A DNA stretch of 37,111 nt, taken from contig NZ_PGVG01000040.1 of the NCBI RefSeq assembly GCF_002795245.1, forward strand, positions 1 to 37,111, in the 5' to 3' direction. The DNA comes from Bradyrhizobium forestalis (GTDB taxonomy: Bacteria; Pseudomonadota; Alphaproteobacteria; Rhizobiales; Xanthobacteraceae). The translations under genes and the position numbers were made by a program. Below the pieces are notes generated by a model. It was not told the DNA's origin. It saw only the letters and a program-made list of their open reading frames with translations, and ran no database searches. Positions 31,280 to 37,111 of the stretch are shown in pieces; positions within the stretch are counted from its first letter, which is position 1, and the number at the start of each line of letters is the position of its first letter.

Positions 31280-31690
31280 CTACATCTTCTTCTGCAAGCC
31301 CAGGGCTTTCATCAAATTGTCGAGCGTCTGCTGCGATTGCGGCGTGGCCCCTTTGCGGACCTGCCGGTAGACGTCTGCATCGCTGGGTGGGGGATCGTCA
31401 TCGCCGGGCGCCGCCTGCGTATCCGGGCTTTGGCCGGGATCGGTGTCGGCCCCCGGTGTCGTTCTCTGAATGATGATCGCCGAGTTGCTGCCGTTACGCT
31501 GCTCAATGCTGCTGTAACCAGGACCGATCCTGACTTGCCTGTCGGTCTTGGACGGATCGCCACTCTGCGTGATCGTGGCAGAATTGCTGCCATTGTCCAC
31601 GGACGTCGTCTCAGCCCGCAAGGATCCGCTCGCAAGAGCGCCCATCAACACGACGCCAAGCACAACCGATTGTCGTTGCATCAGCTTCAT
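31280..31690 (-). CDS. Curlin-like minor protein with C-terminal tail, copy 1
   Basis: A 136-residue secreted protein: signal peptide MKLMQRQSVVLGVVLMGALASGSLRA, then a short curlin-type region (NGSNSATITQSG and EQRNGSNSAIIIQ, the latter with the 11-residue Q-to-Q step), a proline/aspartate-rich linker (PGADTDPGQSPDTQAAPGDDDPPP) and a basic C-terminal helix (DVYRQVRKGATPQSQQTLDNLMKALGLQKKM). The few repeats and the tail suggest an accessory or nucleator-like subunit rather than the fibre body. It is third in the three-gene set, 83 bases after the second gene. GAGGAGA precedes the ATG. It differs from copy 2 by one residue (DRQVRI against DRKVRI). Confidence 0.78.
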   Translation of the reverse strand: MKLMQRQSVVLGVVLMGALASGSLRAETTSVDNGSNSATITQSGDPSKTDRQVRIGPGYSSIEQRNGSNSAIIIQRTTPGADTDPGQSPDTQAAPGDDDPPPSDADVYRQVRKGATPQSQQTLDNLMKALGLQKKM

Positions 31691-31773
31691 CTATCTGTCT
31701 CCTCGATAGCGAGCATTGGGCGAGGCAGTCCCCCCGCCCAATCACCGTACCGCTGGCCGGCAGGCCGGCGGCC

Positions 31774-32109
31774 TTACCATTGCTGGACCCTGACGCGGTT
31801 GCCGCTTCCGACCTGCATGGCGCCGGCGCTATTGTCCCGGCCACGCTGGCTGGCTCCGGCAAAGTTGCCGTTCCCGAGCTGCACCTGGCTCGACGTGTTG
31901 CTCGTTCCGGACTGCCGTGCGCTCGCCGACATTCCGTAGCCTGACTTCACCTGGCCGTTCACATTGTACTGACAGCTCTGGCTGACGCTGTCACTCGACC
32001 CGTTGCCGATCTGGGTCCTCGCATGCACGCAGGCGGTAATGCCACCAGCCAAAGCCGGCGCGGAGACCAGGGTCAGCGCCGCGCTGGCAATCAACAAAAG
32101 CTTTCTCAT
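31774..32109 (-). CDS. Curlin-like fibre subunit, copy 1
   Basis: A 111-residue secreted protein: signal peptide MRKLLLIASAALTLVSAPALAG, then curlin repeats whose glutamines are 11 residues apart (TQIGNGSSDSVSQ..., RQSGTSNTSSQVQ, QLGNGNFAGASQ, QRGRDNSAGAMQ, QVGSGNRVRVQQW). The pattern x-A-x-x-x-Q-x-G-x-x-N is that of CsgA/CsgB amyloid subunits. It has two cysteines (ACVHAR, QSCQY), unusual for curlin. AAGGA lies seven bases before the ATG; a longer in-frame reading from 32475 runs through the neighbouring gene and is not real. In this copy one repeat reads KSGYG where copy 2 has QAGNG, losing two ladder residues. Confidence 0.8.
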   Translation of the reverse strand: MRKLLLIASAALTLVSAPALAGGITACVHARTQIGNGSSDSVSQSCQYNVNGQVKSGYGMSASARQSGTSNTSSQVQLGNGNFAGASQRGRDNSAGAMQVGSGNRVRVQQW

Positions 32110-32203
32110 GGACGTGTCCTTTCGTGGTTTGCCACCAGGAAAGGAGCGTGAGGGGACGGTCCCGGCACGACTCCTTTCCACGCATTGTGAGAGCACTCGG
32201 CAA

Positions 32204-32470
32204 TTAGCGCCGACGCTGCCACACACCGGCATAGTTGCCATCACCGTTCTGGCCGATCCCGGCATTGTTGTTGCGGCCGACCTGGTGGATGCCGGCGCCG
32301 TTGCCGTTACCGAACTGAACGATCTGGCTGTCGTTGTTCCGACCGCGCTGGAAGGTTTCGGCCCCGTTGCCGTTGCCGTTCTGCACGATGGAGGAGCTGT
32401 TGCCGGCATATGCGCCCGAAGACGCCAGTGAAAGAACCATAGCCGACGCGAGGAGGATGGAGCGAAACAT
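32204..32470 (-). CDS. Curlin-like subunit, regular repeats, copy 1
   Basis: An 88-residue secreted protein: signal peptide MFRSILLASAMVLSLASSGAYAG then five exact 11-residue curlin steps (VQNGNGNGAETFQ, QRGRNNDSQIVQ, QFGNGNGAGIHQ, QVGRNNNAGIGQ, QNGDGNYAGVWQ) and a basic end RRR. The alternating QNGNGN and QRGRNN types give a 22-residue double repeat as in CsgA, where stacked Gln and Asn form amyloid ladders. It is the first gene of the set. AAAGGGA before the ATG fixes the start at 32470. The protein is identical in copy 2. Confidence 0.82.
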   Translation of the reverse strand: MFRSILLASAMVLSLASSGAYAGNSSSIVQNGNGNGAETFQRGRNNDSQIVQFGNGNGAGIHQVGRNNNAGIGQNGDGNYAGVWQRRR

Positions 32471-32813
32471 GGCAATTTCCCTTTGGATCAAAGTCGAACC
32501 GCGTGATTGCCGTTCGATGATTTGACGATAGCCTTCCTCGCCGCATCGCTCTGTGCCGCACATCACACGCACCGGAGCACAGAACTTCTGAAATCAAAGT
32601 CCCCAACTCGCCGCATCCAACCAGCAGTATTCAATAGCCTCGGAACCGGCTCGGTTGATGAACCGAGAGCGCGCACTTCAGGAATATTTCTCAAGCGCAT
32701 CGCGCGCTCACATCGGCCATCTCAGCGCGAAGGAAGCATCCGTAAGCGCGCGCCATTCACGCCTTGCACAACACAGAAGCTCGCTGCAGATCTACGCCGC
32801 AACCGTGCTGCGC
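32471..32813. other. Leader region of curli-like set, copy 1
   Basis: No gene is supported. The first 129 bases are shared with copy 2 and probably contain the promoter of the three-gene set, but no FixK box or clear -35/-10 was found. A seven-base perfect hairpin (CTCGGTT-GATG-AACCGAG, 32650-32667) lies in the non-repeated part and could mark the end of the patatin mRNA, although it lacks a T run. Confidence 0.4.
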
Positions 32814-33830
32814 TCACAGATATCGCGCGTGAATGTCGATGGTCGAACGCATGCCGAGATGGCAGAAATTCGCGGCCAGCCACTCCTCAGCACAGGTGCG
32901 CCCTATATCGCGCAGATGGGTGAGAAACTCCCAGTCTGCATTGTACTTGGAGGCGACGCCGAGATCCTTCATGAGTGAGTCTGCCTCGATCGCATGGATC
33001 AGCATTGTCTTTATCTGGTCGTGCGCCGCACCTCCGCTGACGAGCTTGTTGGCGAAGGCGATCGCTCGCATCTCGCGCATCAGCGACGAATTGAAGCTGA
33101 TCTCGTTTATTCGATTCAGTATGTCGCTGGCCGTACGAGGAAGCGCCTGGCGCACAATCGGGTTGATGTGAATGACTATAACGTCTGTGGATTGGCAGCC
33201 ATAGATGAGCGGGAAGATCGCCGGATTGCCCATGTAGCCGCCGTCCCAATAGGCTTCGCCATCGATTTCAATGGCCTGAAAGAGCAGCGGAAGGCAGCCG
33301 GAAGCAAGAACGGCCGAGACGGTCAGTTCATCGTTATGGAAGATCTTCACTTTTCCCGTGCGGACGTTTGTCGCGCAAAGGAACAGCTTGATGACATTGT
33401 TTCGGCGCAGCCGCTCGAAGTCGACGGTCTCCTCAAGCACATCGCGCAACGGGTTGTAGTTCAGCGGGTTGAACTGATACGGCGACAGAAGTCGTGTCAT
33501 CATCTCGAAAAACATGAACACCGGAGATTTCTCGAGCGCACGAGTTCGCACCAGCCGATCGAACGGGGAGGGCTGCAGCGGTCCCCAGGCGGCAGCTTCG
33601 CTGATGCGCCGCCAAAACTCGGCGAGCGAATGTTTTGCTGCCTCGCGTCCACCGATCGTCAGCCCATACGCCATGACCGCGGCATTCATGGCGCCAGCAC
33701 TCGTCGCGCAGATTCCCTCGAAGGACATCCGCTCATCATCGAGGAGGCGATCCAGCACCCCCCAGGTGAACGCGCCATGTGCTCCGCCGCCTTGCAGAGC
33801 AAGGTTGACCGTTTTACTTGTCGTACCCAT
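32814..33830 (-). CDS. Patatin-like phospholipase
   Basis: A 338-residue lipid acyl hydrolase of the patatin family. Motifs: oxyanion GGGAHG (14-19), nucleophile Ser44 in ATSAG (the subfamily has Ala in place of the first Gly of GxSxG) and the catalytic Asp196 in DGGYMGNP. No signal peptide, so it is probably cytoplasmic or a bacterial effector-like enzyme; related rhizobial proteins are linked to lipid or polyhydroxyalkanoate turnover, but function is not known. The ATG is preceded by a run of T and no clear ribosome site on the minus strand. It sits between the two curlin repeats with the autotransporter; whether it belongs to them functionally is uncertain. Confidence 0.9.
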   Translation of the reverse strand: MGTTSKTVNLALQGGGAHGAFTWGVLDRLLDDERMSFEGICATSAGAMNAAVMAYGLTIGGREAAKHSLAEFWRRISEAAAWGPLQPSPFDRLVRTRALEKSPVFMFFEMMTRLLSPYQFNPLNYNPLRDVLEETVDFERLRRNNVIKLFLCATNVRTGKVKIFHNDELTVSAVLASGCLPLLFQAIEIDGEAYWDGGYMGNPAIFPLIYGCQSTDVIVIHINPIVRQALPRTASDILNRINEISFNSSLMREMRAIAFANKLVSGGAAHDQIKTMLIHAIEADSLMKDLGVASKYNADWEFLTHLRDIGRTCAEEWLAANFCHLGMRSTIDIHARYL

Positions 33831-34202
33831 CAGCGCCTGCGCTGTTGCGCGACAAAAAAAATCGAAATGGATTTGCCCGTGGTCGAAACGATCCAGTTAA
33901 CAGCTTAGTCTGGCGGTGCAGGATACCAAAGCGCAATTTCCTGATTGTCTTGCGTTAGGCGTCCTTGGTCTCGGCCCATTCCTGGTCGGTTGACATGTTG
34001 TCAGCACTCAAAAGCCCAGGTCGGAGAATCCGCCGGAACGAGCACAGAAGGCAGTGAACACGCCCGGCTTAGCTGCGCAAACGATGGATCCCCGCCTGGC
34101 AGCAGATCGGCGCGCCGCCCCTCAATGTGTCAATCGTGATCACGACAGGAATTGGCCGCGACTCAATTCAGAGATTTTTGAGCTGTGGCGTTTTGGTCGG
34201 GA
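33831..34202. other. Intergenic region, nothing supported
   Basis: These 372 bases lie between the patatin start and the autotransporter stop. They hold an A8 tract (about 33855), a few weak inverted repeats and only tiny open frames. I see no convincing promoter or terminator. Confidence 0.4.
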
Positions 34203-35630
34203 TCAGAAGCTGTATCGAAATCCGGCATTCACCCCGAAACTGTCGGACCCATTGCTGGCGACAATCCCCTCGGCCGCAACGTTGACACGCGCATTGGGTG
34301 TGAGGTCATATCCGAGACCGCCAGAAATTCGGACATAAGCGTCCCTGATAGGACGCACCGGTGTGAAGATCGGCACATTGGGCGCCAGCGTGAACGCCGT
34401 CTGCACTATGGGCATGGAGTTGCGCAGATCCTTCTCCGCGGTCACGTCAAGGAACGCAGCCGTTCTTGGACCGAGCGCGGCAAATCGCGATTCCAAGCGC
34501 GCGCCGCCGCTGATTACCGCCGACTGAAGAAACTGATCTGCGACCGTCTGGGTCAGAAATGGATCACCGCTTTCGGAATAGCCCCTGACATGCGTGTTCG
34601 TGTAGGTGAAGCCGCCGATCGGACCGATCCGCGCGGCGCCGAGATCAAACAAGTAGCCTGCCTTGATTGCGGCAACTGACGTGCTCGCGTCCGTTGTCGG
34701 CGTGATGGGTCCGAAGAATCCGGTGCGAGCGATGTCGAACTGATTCCAGCCGTACGCCGCGACGGTATGAACGAACAGCGAACCGGTGTCGTAGGCCAGG
34801 AACCCGCCAAGATGGAAGGAGTCGAGATCCGTCGAACCGAGCCCTTGCTTGAAATTCGAGGCGATACGCGTGTAGCCGAACGTCGGTCCTAACGTAAGAT
34901 TCGGCGTCAGGTAGAACTTGCCGCCGGCGAGGATGCCGCCCGAATCATAGCTGTATTTGGTCGACCCGAACGCGTCGGCATGGTCGCCATGCCGATAGTT
35001 GCCTTGGACGAAAACCGAGGCTCGACAGGGCCTCGGCGGTGCCTTGACGGTCAGAGGCTGATCAACGCAGGTCTCCCCACGGCCAGTATCGAGCTGCGAC
35101 AGCAAGTCGCGCGTGAAGCCTTGAACGCTGACCTGGGCCATGCTCGGCAGTGCCGCAGCGGTCTCCGGCGCGAACAGCAGGTTCGCCGCGATGCGCTCAA
35201 GATAACCGGTTCCCGCCGTTGCGAGGGGAGATGCCGCGAGCTGAATGACGATCGCGGATGCATTGTTGCCCGTCTGTGCGATGGCAGAGGCATTCGCGGG
35301 CCCAACCTGAATGACGTATGCGTGGCTGAAATCACCGACCTGGGTGATATTCGCCGTGTTAGCGCCATCGACTTGAATAATGGCAGTGCGGCTATAGAAG
35401 CCGTTCTGCGTGACGGCGGCCGTCGGATTCGGCGCTAGCTGGACGATCCCGGCTATGTTCTGCCCATCCCCGAGCGCCTGATTCAGCACGATCGGTCCGT
35501 TTAACGGGGTAAAGCCGAAGCCGGTCGTATCGATGAAGCCCGTTTGCGCAGTGGCCGATTCGGCGAACAAGGCGACGGCTGCCCCGGCCGCACATCTGAG
35601 CCATGCCCGCATGGCCGACTTGCTATTCAT
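34203..35630 (-). CDS. Autotransporter barrel with curlin-repeat passenger
   Basis: A 475-residue outer-membrane protein. Signal peptide about 1-29 (MRAWLRCAAGAAVALFAESATAQ). Residues 57-131 hold seven curlin-type units whose glutamines stand at 64, 75, 86, 97, 108, 119 and 130, exactly 11 apart (for example GIVQ, AVTQNG, AIIQVDGANTANITQVG, AIAQTGNNASAIVIQ). A short linker with MAQVSVQGFTRDLLSQL leads to an autotransporter-type beta-barrel (about 205-475; SVFVQGNYRHGD, GGILAGGKFYLTPNLTLGPTFGYT...) ending in the BAM signal FRYSF. I chose ATG 35630 from AGGGG about seven bases before. It would anchor an amyloid-like segment on the cell surface, perhaps as nucleator for the neighbouring curlin subunits. 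It lies 161 bases downstream of copy 2. Confidence 0.85.
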   Translation of the reverse strand: MNSKSAMRAWLRCAAGAAVALFAESATAQTGFIDTTGFGFTPLNGPIVLNQALGDGQNIAGIVQLAPNPTAAVTQNGFYSRTAIIQVDGANTANITQVGDFSHAYVIQVGPANASAIAQTGNNASAIVIQLAASPLATAGTGYLERIAANLLFAPETAAALPSMAQVSVQGFTRDLLSQLDTGRGETCVDQPLTVKAPPRPCRASVFVQGNYRHGDHADAFGSTKYSYDSGGILAGGKFYLTPNLTLGPTFGYTRIASNFKQGLGSTDLDSFHLGGFLAYDTGSLFVHTVAAYGWNQFDIARTGFFGPITPTTDASTSVAAIKAGYLFDLGAARIGPIGGFTYTNTHVRGYSESGDPFLTQTVADQFLQSAVISGGARLESRFAALGPRTAAFLDVTAEKDLRNSMPIVQTAFTLAPNVPIFTPVRPIRDAYVRISGGLGYDLTPNARVNVAAEGIVASNGSDSFGVNAGFRYSF

Positions 35631-35791
35631 TGCCCACCCCTGACGAGGATTGCGCCTGACATCCGCCAAGTTGCATATTACTCAAGACGGGCGAGCTGAC
35701 TGTGGCAGCCAAGTAACAGAAAACTGAAATCTTTTTGGGCGGGCGCCCCCTCCGCGCCGTGGCCGCCGCGGAGGTCCATCCGTCGTTCCGG

Positions 35792-36202
35792 CTACATCTT
35801 CTTCTGCAAGCCCAGGGCTTTCATCAAATTGTCGAGCGTCTGCTGCGATTGCGGCGTGGCCCCTTTGCGGACCTGCCGGTAGACGTCTGCATCGCTGGGC
35901 GGGGGATCGTCATCGCCGGGCGCCGCCTGCGTATCCGGGCTTTGGCCGGGATCGGTGTCGGCCCCCGGTGTCGTTCTCTGAATGATGATCGCCGAGTTGC
36001 TGCCGTTACGCTGCTCAATGCTGCTGTAACCAGGACCGATCCTGACTTTCCTGTCGGTCTTGGACGGATCGCCACTCTGCGTGATCGTGGCAGAATTGCT
36101 GCCATTGTCCACGGACGTCGTCTCAGCCCGCAAGGATCCGCTCGCAAGAGCGCCCATCAACACGACGCCAAGCACAACCGATTGTCGTTGCATCAGCTTC
36201 AT
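35792..36202 (-). CDS. Curlin-like minor protein with C-terminal tail, copy 2
   Basis: Duplicate of the gene at 31280-31690, 136 residues, with Lys for Gln in DRKVRI as the only residue change. Same signal peptide, short curlin region, Pro/Asp linker and basic C-terminal helix; same GAGGAGA ribosome site. Its stop lies 161 bases before the start of the autotransporter on the same strand, so here the set might be read through into the autotransporter, which is not the case for copy 1. Confidence 0.78.
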   Translation of the reverse strand: MKLMQRQSVVLGVVLMGALASGSLRAETTSVDNGSNSATITQSGDPSKTDRKVRIGPGYSSIEQRNGSNSAIIIQRTTPGADTDPGQSPDTQAAPGDDDPPPSDADVYRQVRKGATPQSQQTLDNLMKALGLQKKM

Positions 36203-36285
36203 CTATCTGTCTCCTCGATAGCGAGCATTGGGCGAGGCAGTCCCCCCGCCCAATCACCGTACCGCTGGCCGGCAGGCCGGCGGCC

Positions 36286-36621
36286 TTACCATTGCTGGAC
36301 CCTGACGCGGTTGCCGCTTCCGACCTGCATGGCGCCGGCGCTATTGTCCCGGCCACGCTGGCTGGCTCCGGCAAAGTTGCCGTTCCCGAGCTGCACCTGG
36401 CTCGACGTGTTGCTCGTTCCGGACTGCCGTGCGCTCGCCGACATTCCGTTGCCGGCCTGCACCTGGCCGTTCACATTGTACTGACAGCTCTGGCTGACGC
36501 TGTCACTCGACCCGTTGCCGATCTGGGTCCTCGCATGCACGCAGGCGGTAATGCCACCAGCAAAAGCCGGCGCGGAGACCAGGGTAAGCGCCGCGCTGGC
36601 AATGAACAAAAGCTTTCTCAT
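36286..36621 (-). CDS. Curlin-like fibre subunit, copy 2
   Basis: Duplicate of 31774-32109, 111 residues. It keeps the full ladder: NGQVQAGNGMSASARQ continues the 11-residue glutamine spacing without a break from TQIGNG to the last QQW, seven units in all. Signal peptide is APAFAG instead of APALAG. This is probably the more functional copy, or the ancestral form, since the differing residues in copy 1 remove conserved Gln and Asn. Confidence 0.8.
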   Translation of the reverse strand: MRKLLFIASAALTLVSAPAFAGGITACVHARTQIGNGSSDSVSQSCQYNVNGQVQAGNGMSASARQSGTSNTSSQVQLGNGNFAGASQRGRDNSAGAMQVGSGNRVRVQQW

Positions 36622-36715
36622 GGACGTGTCCTTTCGTGGTTTGCCACCGGGAAAGAAGCGTGAGGGGGCGGTCCCGGCACGACCCCTTTCCACGCATTGA
36701 GAGAGCGCTCGGCAA

Positions 36716-36982
36716 TTAGCGCCGACGCTGCCACACACCGGCATAGTTGCCATCACCGTTCTGGCCGATCCCGGCATTGTTGTTGCGGCCGACCTGGTGG
36801 ATGCCGGCGCCGTTGCCGTTACCGAACTGAACGATCTGGCTGTCGTTGTTCCGACCGCGCTGGAAGGTTTCGGCCCCGTTGCCGTTGCCGTTCTGCACGA
36901 TGGAGGAGCTGTTGCCGGCATATGCGCCCGAAGACGCCAGTGAAAGAACCATAGCCGACGCGAGGAGGATGGAGCGAAACAT
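36716..36982 (-). CDS. Curlin-like subunit, regular repeats, copy 2
   Basis: Duplicate of 32204-32470, an identical 88-residue protein with a signal peptide and five 11-residue curlin steps. The upstream 129 bases to the window end are the same as in copy 1, so the promoter is probably shared. Confidence 0.82.
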   Translation of the reverse strand: MFRSILLASAMVLSLASSGAYAGNSSSIVQNGNGNGAETFQRGRNNDSQIVQFGNGNGAGIHQVGRNNNAGIGQNGDGNYAGVWQRRR

Positions 36983-37111
36983 GGCAATTTCCCTTTGGAT
37001 CAAAGTCGAACCGCGTGATTGCCGTTCGATGATTTGACGATAGCCTTCCTCGCCGCATCGCTCTGTGCCGCACATCACACGCACCGGAGCACAGAACTTC
37101 TGAAATCAAAG

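Larger units (their letters stand above)
31238..32599. repeat. Direct repeat, copy 1 (curli-like genes)
   Basis: About 1362 bases, nearly identical to 35750-37111 at a constant offset of 4512 with no indels seen. It carries three curlin-like genes on the minus strand. The left end falls at a GC hairpin (CTCCGCG...CGCGGAG, 31238-31261); the right limit cannot be set because the second copy runs to the window end. A handful of substitutions separate the copies. Confidence 0.92.
35750..37111. repeat. Direct repeat, copy 2 (curli-like genes)
   Basis: Second copy of 31238-32599, ending at the last base of the window. Differences seen include GGGC for GGGT (35900 area), CTTTCC for CTTGCC in the tailed gene, a cluster of changes in the second gene, and several in the spacer before the first gene. 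Because identity continues to the window end, the true right boundary is unknown. Confidence 0.92.

Noticed and set aside
31280..32470. Short-period repeats that could suggest a CRISPR or minisatellite
   Set aside because: The periodicity is 33 bases because of 11-residue protein repeats; the units are degenerate and in frame, with no uniform repeats and spacers.
31774..32475. Reading the curlin fibre subunit as a 233-residue protein
   Set aside because: The extra N-terminal part is an out-of-frame reading of the preceding curlin gene; the real start with signal peptide and ribosome site is at 32109 (and at 36621 in copy 2).
33840..33862. T8 run on the minus strand before the patatin gene as a terminator
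   Set aside because: No stem precedes it on that strand, and no minus-strand gene ends there.
33985..34005. TTGACATG-TTGTCA as a twelfth FixK box
   Set aside because: The arms do not fit TTGA-N6-TCAA and no gene start lies at a suitable distance.

Overview
The window looks like chromosomal DNA of an alphaproteobacterium of the Bradyrhizobium / Rhodopseudomonas group. The support is high GC, protein families typical of that group (DUF6894 proteins, a zeta-subunit-like protein, an NdvC-like protein, a patatin of the rhizobial type, curlin-like proteins), and many copies of the palindrome TTGA-N6-TCAA, which is the FixK/FNR binding site of these bacteria. I saw no tRNA, rRNA, transposase, integrase or CRISPR array.

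Region 1 (about 1-19,460) is a low-oxygen / energy-stress island. Eleven FixK-type boxes stand in front of almost every transcription unit. The genes are the 3' part of an MgtA-like P-type ATPase, a candidate 77-nt FixK-driven small RNA with its own terminator, a small unknown protein, ftsH, groEL-chaB, an Hsp20 with a CBS-BON protein and small membrane proteins, a second CBS-BON protein divergent from a di-haem cytochrome c, a gutted GH1 beta-glucosidase coupled to pfkB, a remnant of an SbmA/BacA-type ABC transporter, PEP synthase (ppsA), a universal stress protein with a small partner, a third CBS-BON protein, a protein whose N-terminus resembles the F1-ATPase inhibitor zeta, and an NdvC-like GH17 membrane protein. 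Together they suggest proteostasis, adenylate sensing, ATP conservation and rerouted carbon flow under oxygen limitation. The content resembles the mycobacterial DosR dormancy regulon (Hsp20, PfkB, Usp, CBS protein, P-type ATPase) although the regulator is different.

Region 2 (19,498-30,446) has no FixK boxes. It holds an unknown 352-residue protein, an enoyl-CoA hydratase divergent from a TetR regulator across a large double palindrome, an acyl-CoA ligase, and an RND efflux operon (adaptor, pump, TetR). A divergent TetR-alpha/beta hydrolase pair lies across duplicated promoter-operators.

Region 3 (30,834-37,111) starts with a second DUF6894 protein and then becomes a curli-like surface locus. 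Three curlin-repeat genes occur twice as a nearly identical direct repeat of about 1.36 kb with an offset of 4512 bp. Between the copies lie a patatin-like phospholipase and an outer-membrane autotransporter barrel. The barrel's passenger is seven 11-residue curlin-type repeats. The classical curli export genes (csgE, F, G) are not in the window. The window ends inside, or exactly at the end of, the second repeat copy.
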